This document shows positions 43,190 to 55,800 of a stretch of DNA of 64,000 nucleotides, in pieces. The position numbers were made by a program, and so were the translations under genes. The notes below the pieces were generated by a model. The model was given only the letters and a program-made list of their open reading frames with translations. It was not told the DNA's origin and did not search any database. Origin of the DNA: Symbiodinium natans (lineage: Eukaryota > Sar > Dinophyceae > Suessiales > Symbiodiniaceae); the NCBI GenBank assembly GCA_905221605.1, contig CAJNDS010002689.1, positions 35,001 to 99,000 on the forward strand, read 5' to 3'. Every line of letters starts with the position of its first letter. The first letter of the stretch is position 1.

Positions 43190-43660
43190 GCCCTAGGCCC
43201 AAGCCCCGCTCGAGAGGCGGCTCGTCCCGGGTGGGGCGGCGCGGGCCAAGCCTGCCCCATTGCCGTGCTGGCAACGGCCTGCTGCCCGGCCACCCCAAGT
43301 ATGCCCCACCAACGGCCGAACCAGCCCGCAGCGGCCGCGCAGCGAAGAGCGGGAGGCGCACACTGCGACCGGACGCGCACGAGGTGGTGCACAAAGCAGC
43401 AAGCTTAACTCCGCGCCCAGGACCACGAGCTCCTCAGGCCTGCGCTGCAGAGCTCTGGTTACCGCTTGCACTCGGCCAATCGAAGCACGGCGCGGTCCGT
43501 ATCAGCGGCGCCCGGCTGTGGATGCCCTGTCCGCGCGAGCGGGGAGACGAGAAACGCGCCTCCCCGCCGCGTGGCGCCGTAGACGACTATCGTGTGCACC
43601 GGAAATCACCGGAGGCTTTACTCGCAATGCTGCCGGGCGTGTTGTAGGGTCTTTTGACAG
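43190..43660 (-). pseudogene. RLE-type LINE C-terminal scrap
   Basis: Minus-strand text RRPEELVVLGAEL (near 43430) and, in another frame, RAGWFGRWWG-like sequence: GWFGRWWGILGVAGQQAVAS then AWPAPPHPGRAA (43330-43200). The same words end the copy at 37370. Upstream parts are unrecognisable. Confidence 0.6.
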
Positions 43661-43859
43661 CATGTACTGTACGCAGCGCCGGTTGATCTTCACAATGCTC
43701 GACTTGTAGTGCGCGTCGGTGCCAGCCAGCCGCACTTTCTGGCGACGGTGGGGCGGACTCTTGCCTGGATTGGCGGCTATTGGCATCGCCTTGCGTGCGA
43801 GCAGGGTCCGCCAGCACATCGGGTAACGCCAGGGACTCGAGTGCGGGGGGGCCAAAGGA

Positions 43860-44990
43860 TCCCTGTGTTATCCTGTGTTAGCACCCTTCGCCCGGACTTA
43901 TATACTGTGGCGGACGCTGTCAGCATCCCACCAGTTGTATTTATTCAAAGACTACTCATGGACCTCACCATAACACGTGCGCACGTAGGCACGAGCGCTG
44001 GGGCGAACTCCCGCAAGTTTTGCGAAACCGGCCCAGAAGATGCAGTCATAAGCACTCGGGAGACGACGGTCGCCTGCGGCTCGGATTCCATCGTGCCCGT
44101 AGCCGCGCCGTGAAGGCTACGGATGGCTACGGCTACGACATGCTGCTACTCGCTACCATTGCCACCAGTCGTCCACCATAAACTACCACCAGCACTACCA
44201 CGCTGGCTTACTTGGCACGTTTTTGTCTTGCCCTCTGTTTGTTGACCACCATGAGCTCGTTAGGTCCTGTGGGGGTGGGTTCTTGGTGCCGTTGGATGAA
44301 ACGCCTCGATGCCTGTTCGAATGTTAGTTGCATGTTTCACAGCACATTGTTTGGAAATGCTACGTGCGACTGACGGAAAGCCGTCGATCCCGGGACCGTT
44401 GCAGGGAGGAGGCGTTGGTCGGCCGGATGGCGGCGGAATCCATGTCCAGCCTGTCCCTGTAATTAAGGTACAAAGGAACTGCGTGAGATGCTCCAGACAG
44501 TTATGTCTTACGACGTCGAAAAAACCCGCGCTGAAAAACTCACCACTCCCCGTTTGCAACCATCTTTTTTGGCGACCTCTCAGAACAGGATTCTATTCCA
44601 GCCGAAGCTTTCAAGCGGGTGCACTGAAAAGAAAGTTAATAAGGCAACCATTCTAAAGGCAGAACTCCCTGTGAAAATGCATCCTGGTAGTCAGATCGCT
44701 TTATGGCGGAATGGAACATGATGGAACTGATTGCAGGCTTTGATTCCTTATTACGTGTTTGCAATCAGTCATGGGTGCAGTGCTGCTGCATTGGCTCTGG
44801 TTCTGGCAGGGGCCGGTCAGCAGGTGGAGCACGTCGGCGAAGTTTCGGAGGATGCAGCGTGGGTAAAACACGGCCGCGTGCTGAGGGCGTGCAGAGAGTC
44901 TGCCGATTGCGTGCAGTGCCTCCGGAGGGAAGGCAGGTGGTGATGCGCAGGTCATTTATTAACAGCCCGAAATTTGATCGAAATTGCCTG
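43860..44990. other. Stretch without supported genes
   Basis: Only short frames. A small GGCTACGG direct/inverted motif cluster occurs near 44095-44135. Nothing else seen. Confidence 0.4.
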
Positions 44991-44999
44991 CCCTAAGGC

Positions 45000-45580
45000 G
45001 ACCCACTCGGGCAAAAGGCGACGTACATCGACGTACTCACCCCAAGTAGACGCCCCTGATGAGCGCAAAAGGCAACCCATGCATGCAAAAGGCGAGCCCA
45101 CGCAAGGCTAACCACAGGGAGACGCCCGTGCCAGGCTACTTTGGAAACATAGCAATACAGCAAAATGCGAGACCTAGCGCCGAGTACGGATTCCACAAGA
45201 TTTCGGACGACAGCGCACACTGAAACCCCAATGTGACGCCCTTGCCAGACTACTTGAAGCTGGATGAGTGTGCCCGCTCCCGACCAAGCAGTGCGACGCA
45301 AACGGTTTCTGATATTTGGTAGATTGAGCGTCACAGGTCTGTGGAAGGTTACGGAAGGGTTCGGGTTTTTGGGCTGTACTGAAAACACCCAGGGTAAATC
45401 ACATACTGGAAAGCTGCCTTGTGACACCTACTCGAGACGCCAAAAGAGAACTCGGGTAAGGAAGGTACCAGAACAAAAAACTGCAGGGGGACGCCTTCGT
45501 GAACGCCCACATGTCATAAAGACAACTGAACTGCAATGTGACCGCCCTGATGAGACGCCGCTTGCCTGCGCGAGACGCTT
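45000..45580. repeat. Degenerate repeat with GACGCCC core
   Basis: AGACGCCC(C/G)TG, GTGACGCCCTTGCCAGACTAC, GAACGCCCACATG and ACCGCCCTGATGAGACGCC recur, with GCAAAAGGCGA words between, at irregular 70-120-bp spacing. Strongly diverged. Confidence 0.45.
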
Positions 45581-45607
45581 TGCGTCAAGCACCCGTATCA
45601 TAATCAT

Positions 45608-45634
45608 CATACATATATATATATATATATCTGA
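45608..45634. repeat. (AT)n simple repeat
   Basis: About eleven AT/TA units. Confidence 0.9.
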
Positions 45635-45914
45635 AGGTGATATGAACAGTACGAAATTTAATTTTATTTGTATCATATATTTGAATGCAATATGAACAGT
45701 ACGGAATTTGATTGAAATCCAGCAAGCTCCTTCGAGCAGGGCACCTTGCGGCCTGCGCCGAACGCAAGATTTCACAAGGAGGGGCTGGGACGAAAGCTGT
45801 TTTAGGAAGCTGGGGGGAGGGCAACGAGCTCCCTGCATTCTGTTGGGGAGAAAGTACGGAGGAAAAAGAACACGTCAGTGCGCGTGCAAACGGGGACCGC
45901 TAAGTGATTTCTGA

Positions 45915-46228
45915 CACTTGCCCCGCTTGCCCCACTTGCTGTGCTCCCTTACCGAAAACCACTTTGCCCCACTTGCCCCACTTGCCCCACTTGCCCCACT
46001 TGCCCTGCCTTAACCGCTAAGTGATTTCTGCCACTTGCCCCGCTTGCCCCACTTGCCCCACTTGCCCCACTTGCCCCACTTGCCCCACTTGCCCACTCGC
46101 CCCCCTCCTACCCCAGCCCACCCTGCAAGTGGGGCGTGGGGCAAGCGGGGCAAGCGCGGCAAGTGGGGCAAGTGGGGCAAGTGGGGCAAGTGGGGCAAGT
46201 GGGGCAAGTGGGGCAAGCGGGGCAAGTG
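45915..46228. repeat. 10-bp CTTGCCCCAC array in facing inverted blocks
   Basis: CTTGCCCCAC is repeated in tandem at 45915-46100, interrupted by a 45-bp spacer with the nearby direct copy CGCTAAGTGATTTCTG (45898 and 46015). It then appears in reverse complement, GTGGGGCAAG, at 46125-46228. The two blocks could pair into a long hairpin. Frames through it give Leu-Pro-His or Gly-Lys repeats and are not genes. Confidence 0.92.
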
Positions 46229-46720
46229 GCAGCCAGGTTTGAGGCAGACTTGTGGCGCGGCGAGGCCAAGGGGTGGGGGGAGGGGGGGGGGGCGCTTGCC
46301 CCACTTGCCTCACGTGCCCCACTTGCCCTACTGGCCCCAGATCATTTTAGGGTGTGTCCGAGTCCAATAGCACTTGAGGTTTTACATGGCAAGGGTATGC
46401 CCTCAACGAGTCCCAGCCACAAGTCTGCCTCAATTGCAGCGAGATTTGAGGCAGACTTGTGGCTGGTTGGTTACTTTAGGGTCTGTCCGAGTCCAATAGC
46501 ACTCGAGGTTCTACTTGGCTAGGGTCTGCCCCCAACCAGCCCCAGCCACAGGTCTGCCTTGAATGCAGCCCGATTTGAGGCAGACGTGTGGCTAGGTTGG
46601 TCATTTTAGGGTCATTTAGGGTCCAACAGCACTCAAGGTTCTACTTGGCTAGGGCCTGCCCTACAACCATAAGTCTGCCTCAAACGCAGCCTGATTTGAG
46701 GCAGACTTGTGGCGCGGCGA
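46221..46720. repeat. Hairpin repeat with GTCTGCCTCAA arms, four copies
   Basis: Copies near 46230, 46410, 46545 and 46665 carry GAGGCAGACTTGTGG. Three of them also have the facing arm, e.g. CCACAAGTCTGCCTCAA and TTGAGGCAGACTTGTGG at 46409-46455, a 17-bp perfect stem. Between copies runs TTAGGGT.TGTCCGAGTCCA and GCACT(C/T)GAGGTT(C/T)TAC. Spacing is 115-135 bp. Confidence 0.85.
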
Positions 46721-46737
46721 GGCGAGGGGGGGGGGGG

Positions 46738-46950
46738 CGCTTGCCTCACTTGCCCCACTTGCCCCACTTGCCTCAGGAGTAATCCCTGCTGCCTGGGTAA
46801 CTGGGGCAAGTGGGGCAAGTGGGGCAAGTGGGGCAACATCAATTAGCTTTTCCGGGCCACCAAGTGGGGCAAGTGGGGCAAGTGGGGCAACATCAATTAG
46901 CTCTTCTGGAAAGGCAAGTGGGGCAAGTGGGGCAAGTGGGGCAACATCAA
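46738..46950. repeat. Further 10-bp arrays with CAACATCAATTAGC spacers
   Basis: A short CTTGCCCCAC block (46738-46772) is followed by three GTGGGGCAAG blocks, each closed by GGGGCAACATCAATTAGC (46840, 46895, 46945). The blocks plus spacers form a 50-55-bp higher-order repeat. Confidence 0.85.
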
Positions 46951-47307
46951 TTAGCGGACCCCCTGGGCGCTCGCAATGGAACACGTTCCATTGACGCCTG
47001 TTTCCCCCCCCCGAGTTATGGCCTTATAATCGCAGAAAGCGGACCAATTCACCCCTCCCAAATTCCCGGCATGGGCTGCAGTTTGGCTGGAAAAACCAAG
47101 TCACGTGTGGCCACGAGCACTTCGCAAGAAGGGCGGATCACCGACCCAAGATGCTGGTGCTGGTGAGTTGATTCGATCAAGCGTGAGGTGGGCCACCTGC
47201 AGTGAGCTTCGGGGTGAGTAGCGCGCTTGCGCTGCCTGGCCACTCGCATCTGTTGGGGGACAATGTGACACTCCGAATCCGAACGTTTCGCACTCGACTT
47301 TGCCCTG

Positions 47308-47835
47308 TTGGCTTGGCAAAGGCTAGCTGAGCCAGGCCAACGCACGATTCCGCACTTTCGCCTAAAACTTCGGCACAACATACGCGGCATCTGCAAGTGG
47401 CATCAGGGCAAACGTGTCGTAGTCAGCGCTTGGGATTGCAATGAGTCGCGTACCGGCAATGGGTGCCCTACTCACCGGGCTCGGCAGCAAGGCACTACAA
47501 ACCTTCCGGTCCTTCCGCTTGGAGTCGAAGGCAATCTACGGTCGCTTGAAAACAGTCTCGCGAAGCCGCACGCTAGCACAGCGGCCCGGCGCATTGCAGC
47601 TGCAGCAAGCTTGCAGCGTTATTACCCCCAGCTGGTGTCTTCCGCCTTGCCGGCCAAGTATTGGGTAGCACGACAACACCATACAACACCACATTGGTGG
47701 AACAGCCGGTTATGGCCGGTTGCCCCGACGCTCCTCGAGGTCGAGCTTGATGATTCCTGGTGGCCTGAAGGCCTCGGAAGTTTGGGCAAACAGCCGGATG
47801 CAGGCCTTATACCAGGCGGCTCCTTCCAAAAGTGA
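47308..47835 (+). other. Open frame of 175 codons, unknown
   Basis: The second half (RRIAAAASLQRYYPQLVSSA, LLEVELDDSWWPEGLGSLG) has reasonable protein character, the first half less so. No family recognised. It is the only longer plus-strand frame outside the LINEs. It may be an exon or a decayed mobile-element frame. Confidence 0.2.
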
Positions 47836-47868
47836 CAACTACATGTCTGTGGCAGACCCGAACGTGCT

Positions 47869-48117
47869 TCAAAACATAGATACGTTTGGGTAAGGCGGCT
47901 GAATAGCCACGGAACGATGTGACACAACGCCGTGTTTTACGTATGGACAGTTTTTGATTGGATATCGCATCCAGTCCCACGATGACAGGGAAGGCCGAGA
48001 CATACGTGGGCAAGGAACACGCATGAAATGGCAATGCAGAAAGATATGTTCTGTTTCTCGCAGTGTGTTATTCGTGACGCAGGCGAACGGCCGCAGGAGC
48101 CCATCTGTTTCACACAC
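47869..48117 (-). pseudogene. Possible LINE C-terminal zinc-motif scrap
   Basis: The minus strand reads CVTNNTLRETEHIFLHCHFM. The ETxxHxxxxC spacing after a Cys is common at the C-terminal end of some LINE polyproteins. Nothing else of an element is clear nearby, except that plus 48283-48417 reads RVHELDSRIRPNKDPALFIG and DNNLN, faintly like an endonuclease GDFN motif on the opposite strand. Weak. Confidence 0.25.
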
Positions 48118-48439
48118 AGTTGCCGGACTTCATCTGCAAACGCATATAGTGCCATCTCGCATCTCTCATGCGAAAGTGGCTAGTGAGCCATCGTCACCTC
48201 GACCGGTGCAATATGTGCAATGTCTTTGTGTGGAGCGACAAAGGCAGCCGGAAAGTTTGATGCTTTCACGCGAATGACATGCCATGCACGACGATGGCTT
48301 TGAACAAATGATTGACGGACGGGTTCACGAACTTGACAGCCGCATCCGTCCAAACAAAGACCCCGCTCTTTTTATCGGGGACAACAACTTAAACATCGTC
48401 CATAACTGGCTAGCCATGGGCTGAGCTTTTTTCAGTTGG

Positions 48440-49660
48440 GGTATGTGCCGACACCCATGCCTGAGATCCTCGTACGGGGTATTACTCCAATTGCTTCTTG
48501 CGCCCGGGGAAACCTGTGCGCGCAAGGGATGTTTGGCTACGGGGCCTCATTCAAGCCTCAAAGTCGGATACTCTATACATTGGGGGAGCGAACGGGAACT
48601 GAACCGCATGGGCCACAAAGGCAGAAGCGAGGAGGCAGAGCCCGACGTAGGGCTCGAAATTAGGCGCAAGAAACCTGGGAAGGGTCGTCTGCAAAGTCTT
48701 AAGGCAAATCGCGCGGCCGCCCCGCTTGAACATGGCTCGCTCGTTTTGTTTTCGCACACAAGTGCCTCCACCTTCTGTGCCCACATATGAGAGGGAGGTG
48801 ATGGAGCGAGTCCGTGAGCCCAACAGCTGAGTGAGCGTGAGCGGGTTGAAATTGAAAGAAAGGTCAAGTGAACATGGTAGTGCGTGGAGCGAGCGGAGTC
48901 AATGAGGGAAGTAAGCACGTGAGATCACCCGAAAACAAGGCGAGCGAGTGATCGTACTCAATTCACTACCAAGAACGGCCCCATGAGCGGCCCTGCGTGC
49001 TTATGTCTGTCGGGCTGCGCACGGCAATGGTTCACAACTGATGAACTGATGACGGACTGATGTACATCAAAATTCTGAGGCATTCCGATACATGCCACAC
49101 GGCCACGCCTTCGAAACATTCGCGATACCCCGCGTTGGCACACAATTTCTCATGCTCTGCTCACCTTTTCCGCCGCGATGCGCATCAAGATGCCATCGTG
49201 CAAAACCTAACGGTTCCTAACGGGCCGGCTCTTTGACACACCGGGCAGCCTGAACATGCGGAGTCAAAGAGTGCCTGTAGTGCTTGAACGCTTTTAGCAT
49301 CGGATTTGTCGTGGACGGATGCAGGTGGACTCGAGTCTACGTCGAAGCTCTGAAATGTTTTGCAGGCATCTCAGACTCCACGACAGCTCCGATGTTTGAG
49401 TTCCCGCTCCGCCACTCGCTCTGCCACGGTACGATATGCACACAACGAGGTCTTTCAGTGCTAGTGACTGCTGGTGATGAGTTGGTTGTATGGTAGAGCC
49501 TGGTAGAGCTCAGGACCGCTGGGAGTTCTCGGTACATGAAATCGGCTGCAGCCCTTTAGGGCTGCAATCTGCTGCAATCAATTCGGCGACACACGCGCGC
49601 TCCAGTGCACAACTGCGCAGTTTGGTGTTATGCGAATTAATGAAGGAAAAACGAGCCCAT
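48440..49660. other. Stretch without supported genes
   Basis: Short frames on both strands, none convincing; no repeats of note. It lies downstream of the stop of the long coiled-coil gene. Confidence 0.4.
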
Positions 49661-49676
49661 CAGCAATCAACAGCTC

Positions 49677-49773
49677 TCACATCTGCTCCTCAAGGTTCTG
49701 CAGCTTCTGGAGGATGCGCTGTCCAACCTGCATGCGGCCACGACATCGGCGAGAGAGAGAGAGAGAGAGAGAG

Positions 49774-49807
<34 letters not shown>

Positions 49808-52800
49808 CAAGAACACATGAAAGAGACAGAGAGGAAGAGAGAGAGAGAGAGAGAGAGTGCCAAGTTACAAGCTTCTGGAACAGCTATTCTTAACTGCAAC
49901 TGATGTAGAAGGCAGAATCCCAAATGTCTCACAAAGCAGATTGTCACTTCGCTGACACTCAGTCATTCCTGACCTTGCCCGGCATCGGCACTGCAGCGGT
50001 GGACCTCAAGATTGCTCAGCTTTGGCCACGAGGCTCACGTCCAGGTCTTGCAACAGTGCGAACAATAAACGCATTCATAGACACTTGCGCCCTTTTTGTC
50101 GGATCTTTACTCAGCTTGTTGAAGATGCTTCCACCCCAAGGCTCGGAAAAAAAAAAAAAAACTACGTTGATGGATCCAGCTTCTGTTCCCATCCTGACGA
50201 GCTCTGGGATCCCGGCAGTGCGGGTGCCAGCAAAGCTCCTCTACGCCACTGGCAGTAGTCTTCGAGTTCCTGCCGGTGCCATTGAACAATACTGGAACAT
50301 GTGTCTCCGCCAAGACTTCTTCGATGCGCTCTCGCGTTTGCTACGCGGTCGCGCGCAGCTTCGGCCAATTCTGTCGTGTCCTTGTTGTACTGGTGCAGGA
50401 TGCCAATCTCGTTCTCTATAAAGCTCTTCAGTTTCCTCCAGGACTTTTCCACGAATATCAGAGATGAACATAAGCCAGGATATGCTTTGATGAACTGAAT
50501 TGTTGCTTGGCACCCCCGTACACTTTTTCGCCCGAGGGTCGTCTTAGATACAGTTTCGCTTGTGCACAGCCTGCATCAATTTACCGCTGCAGCTCGTGCA
50601 GTGGAAGAGTCACAAATGCTTCTTCAACTTCCCATTCTTGCTATTGCCAAAGCTCCAGCCAAGGCGTCTGAGCACACAATGGGGCTTATCGATTTGTCAA
50701 CACCCCTGAGAAGCTGCATTCTTTTGCAGCCTTCCACTACGTAGTACCGGGAAAAGCTAAGTTCCTTGGATGGAACTTTCGTCACCCATTGAAGGCCGCA
50801 GCAATGTACACAGATGTATACAGGATCGTGCTGGACAGAAGTAGCCCGAAGCACTGAGCAACCAACAAACACAAGGCAAATCAAGAAGCCTGTCGGCCGC
50901 ATCCGGCCGCCTAATTATCAAGCAACATGTCGACCAGGCCTTTCATAGGCTTCTCTCTCGGACAGGTCCCGATGCCTGAGGACAGGCGTTGCAACATACC
51001 GTCGCACTGTCAAAGAGCACGTAACTCTGAAGATTGTACAGTATTCAAGCTGTAACGCATCATGTGTCTTCCTTCGAATCACAATTCTGAATCTCGGACT
51101 CGGACAGCGTGGCTATCTTGTACTCATACTTCTGTTTGAGATTGCCCAGCTGCTCGCGATTCTCCTGCAGCAAGACGAAGTGAACTACTACACTGGACAG
51201 TGGATGCAAAGAGCATGGTCGCAGCGCGGCAAGTGCAAAGAGTTATATGACTATGATCGTGGCAGCGTTCTGAATCGAATCGCTAGCATGAAGAACGAAG
51301 AAGATCTGGCGTCCAAACGCGCAACCCACAAGCAGCTTCTTTCTCTGTCCAAGCACGTGCAAACACGTTTGCCAGTATCTTCAGGTCCGATATGGCTAGC
51401 TCCTGGTCTTCCTGACTGGGCGTGAACGATTTCCGCGTCAGCTCGGCTTGCATCTGTCAAGTCTCCAAGGTCTGACCACAACGTAACGTCACAACGTACT
51501 GTGCCATTGCGATGTGATGTGGCGCGCCAACCCTGTGAACCTTGGCAAGAAGCTCTGCATGACGGTGGGCACGCGCGAGCCTCAAGAAATGAGATGAGAC
51601 GCTGGGTACTGAACCCTTCAGGCACAGCCACGGTTCAGATTTTCTGCATGCTTCTGCAAAAGGCCATGCAACTGCTGAAGCTCTACTCTGTATCTTGATT
51701 TTCCAGCATTGTCTGGCTTGGTCGAGGCTTCAGGCTGCGACATGTCATTGAGAGAATACACATCACCGCGCCGCACCTCGCAAGCCGGAATATTGACAGC
51801 ATGTTCAGTGCACATCCTTTAAACTTTAAACATGACAGTTTGATGTCTGTCGCATCACGGCTTTCATAGCCTCGTTGTCGCGTTGCTGCAGTTGCTGCTC
51901 AAGGTCCTGCATTGGCGAGGTGCAAGGTGAACGCGTGTGTTGGACTTGGAAAGCGCAGATAGCGCAACAATGAACTACTCAGCTCTGGAGTGCTGCAAGA
52001 CACGTGCATGGAAACATAAGCACGGTGTCTGGGCTTCTTCTGGTTTGCTCCCACACGCTTCGGGACAAGGGATGTAATTATTGTAGATATGCGCACTACT
52101 TGCAACTGGGAACTCGGAGGCGGGCAACATCGGCAAACGATGGGCATGTCTCAGTTGCGTCATGCTGTCGCACAGGTTCTTGCTTTGTGACAGACTGCAA
52201 GGTCGCGAAAAAAACACGAAACGGGCACCAAAACCAACATCTCTGCACGGCAGGAAAAAGGCCCGAATCCGCACGAACTTGCACAGCAGCCTCTCAAAGA
52301 ATCTGATCCTTCAACTGATGCTGACCAATTTGGGAGCTACCTACTGTACTATTCACATGGGCGGAGCAAGCGACTCTCAAGATCACGGAGTTCGGTTCAA
52401 GTTGGTCTGGTTTCAAATGCCATCACCAACAGGAGCCACAATAGTTGGGCTGCACGCCCTGTTTCAAGCCTGAGCATCTCGAGGTCCAGCTTTGTCCGAG
52501 TCAAGGCATCGCCGATTCAGGCACTGCGACCATTTCAAGGGTCACCCGGAGCTCGACCGCAGGATCGGCACAGACACGCTCCATGCGTGAATTTCTGACA
52601 AGAGTCCGTTCTCAACATCACATGACACAGTGTCTTTACAAACAGACGGTGGGGTCATATCATGGTGTGCCGTGAAGCTCAGTGGGCTCACAAGTGAGGA
52701 CCAGCCAAATCTAAAGGTGGTCAAAAGCTAGTCTCGCCACGTCCTTGCAGCGCTCGCGACCTCAGTGCATCATCCCACAGGTCCGTCACAGCAATCCCGA

Positions 52801-55800
52801 AGAACTGACATGTGCTCATCGCGATACGTGTTGCAGTGTTGCCCTCGGGTTCTCAATCATGTTCAATTTCATTGTGTTGCAGAACATGACGTGACCATGC
52901 GTGCGTAGGAAACGCTCCGGTTCTCAAAGCTGCCGGCTTCCTTCTACCTCCTTGTTGGCAGCTTCCAAGCGCCTCAGAGTGGAATGAAAACTACACAAGT
53001 CTGAGGCAAACGCGTCACATTGCACCACTATTCACTGTTCAGTGCCCGACTTGAGGACAACTGGAAAATTTTTTCCCGCTGATGCCACGGCAGATCACGA
53101 CAGAATATACTCACCGCGGAACATAGGAACGCAACTCAGCATCTCGTGCGGCTTCAGTGGCTACAGTGTGCTGGTAACTATGTGGCGGTTTGCCACTTCA
53201 CAATTGTTCAACAACTCGTTGACACAGCTCTGACGAGTTGCCACTGGCACTGCTGAGGGGTGCACCACGTCAGCTCCGAGGCGCGCTTCTGCGCTTCTTT
53301 GGCGCCTGAAAAAATGCACATCCCCTCACCGATCGCATGACATGCTTGCTTTTTCTTTCGTTTCCTCAGTCTCTCTCGCTCTCGTTATCAAGATTCCGGT
53401 GGTCCCTTGCGCTCCATGCCTGCCCTCGTGGAATCGGCAAGTACGCACAATCTTGTGAAACATATGCAAAAGTATCGGAAGGTGCGCGGCACGCAGGGCA
53501 TAGCTACAAAAGCCTGACGCGGCATGTTGTATCGTTGAGTCACCAAGTCAAGTTGCAGTTCACCCAACTAGACAAAATTGCCTTTCTGTTGTAGCCTTGG
53601 TTTGCTTACGCAGGGCCCAGAGGCCTTGGGTCATGCACCTGTTCGGTTGAGGTGGCGAGGATTGGCAAGGTGCCTCCACATTTGCGAGGAGTGTCCGGCC
53701 CTTCACAGTCGCGATCCTTGAAACTGTCGTCGTTCTTGGATACTTGCATTTCGAAAGTGCCCGCAGCCTCAGGATTGGGCGTGTCGGCGTCGTGATCCTC
53801 CTGTCTTCCTTTTTGCACCCTCAACTTACTTGCCCTGAAAGAATGCCAACCGTCATAGCTTCTAGTGGTCTTCCACATGCAGTATCATGGTGTCGGCATT
53901 GGCTCAGTCGCTTGTGCTCACAGTCTTCAAACAGCTTCACTCTGGGTTATGCACTTGCCACCAACTTGGATCGCTGCTCCTGCACAAGGCGCCCCGTCAG
54001 CTCCTACTATAACTGAATCATACTATATCCATGTCCATGCTAACTTTAACTTCTAACGGCAATGTGTGAAAAGTGTGTCAGAGTGCCTCCGTATGTGCTA
54101 CCACAGAAGTCAAAATGCTGTCCTCCATCGCTCTGGTTTCATGCAGCTGCTGCTGGACCTGCAAACTATTGTTGGCATGGTTGGCACGTCAAGGCAGAAG
54201 GATTGAACTTGATCATGGGAGTTTTCCTTATTAACCGAAGTGAGTAGATGTTTCGTGCCCATGCCTTCTGCTGCTCGGCTTTCTGCCTGGCACAAGGGAA
54301 GCACTAGATTCTTTCTGAGAACATTCTCGTAATCCACTATCATGCAGCATTGGGGTTCTCTTTCCCCAAGTCGAACTGTTTCTCAAGAAACACATGAGAA
54401 GCGACCAACTCGTGGGGCAGTCGTGGTGACGTGGCTTAAGACCAACCTAAGCCCTCGTCACATGCTTGCACTAGTGCAGCACATGCACTCGAAAAGTGAA
54501 CAGAAGGGAGCAGGGGGGCCGGCAAGCTGAAAATTAGCATTTGCACAGAGAAGACCGGATGGACTCGGATGGACTTTCTGGAGTAAAAACAAAGAGCCCC
54601 GGGTTCGAACTGAACTCAGAGTTAAAGATGGAACATGAGTGTTCCCGAACCACAAAGGTTTGGCCCAGCGTTCAACCTGGGGCTCACCAGAGTTTGCATT
54701 TAATGCCATGCATGGAGGTGATTGCCACATTTCCCACGGATGCATCACGTTCCTGTGTTTGGATCTGTCTCGCCGGCAACAAGCGACTGCCGTTCAGTAG
54801 TCGTTCAGCGTTGGCGAGCGGATGCTGCCACCTGATGAAACAGCAGATCCTATGCTGTGCGTGATTGAGGCGCCAACTCGAGAAACTATGGCGGATCATG
54901 GTTGCACCGGCAACCTTGAACTTCGCAGTCTGCAGCTTTGAATTCATGTCAGAGGCATACCAGCTATTCTGAGCTAAAATTCTCCGAAGGCCGTTTTAAG
55001 AGAAGCTCCACGTGGCCAATTCATACGAGGGCCCAACCGATGCTGTGAGTACTGTGCCTGCAGATTCCATCTTGGCCACTGGCTCAGGTCACGAGTGCTC
55101 AACGACTTCGCTTGGTGGGGCCCGTAGGCTGGAGCTTGTAGCCTTGTACTTTTTTTGCAATTCCTGCTGAAACCGTTCTGCAGCTGAGGCATGGGCTTCC
55201 AGCTAGCAACTAAACTCGTCTCTCACTGATACACTTGCTTGGTGTCACGATTTTGGGCGAGGTTTCCTCCCTCCCTGGTTGGGGCACCACGGTACCTCGC
55301 CGCTGCTTTGGCCATCTCGGAAGCAAGCGATGACATCGGTCCCATGCGAGTCACAGGAGGCCACACAAGTGAGTCACAAAACAGATGCGGGTGTCCGGAA
55401 CCGCTGAAGAATGCTGCAGAAACGAACGCCACAGGGTTGCAGGCCTGGTCATACGGCCATCATTTTTCCGCTCGGACTGGAAGGGCCCTGTAGCAAACTC
55501 TCCGAAGATCGTTTGTTTTGCGCAACTCGCAGGACAAACGGGCGCAGCATCGGTTTGCAAAGCTGCTGAAGGTGTCGTGGTGGAGCTGCCAGTTGACTAC
55601 AGCGCTGCGACGTTTGCTTGCATGTCTTCTGGGCGCGCAATCAGCCACACATACCAACAAGATCAGACATGTACGTGGCCTTGCCAGTTCCTGGCTGCGG
55701 TCCCGAAGCTGGCGACGAAGCTCATCAATCTGCGGATCGCTCTCATGAGAAGAATTCTGACTGGTCTCTCACGCGCACAGACGCACAGACACACTGTACC

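Noticed and set aside
46010-46370. Leu-Pro-His and Gly-Lys-Trp repeat proteins
   Set aside because: Translation of the 10-bp array in every frame; no start context or non-repeat domain.
54590-54625. tRNA-like GGGTTCGAACTG
   Set aside because: Same problem: no stems or D-loop upstream.
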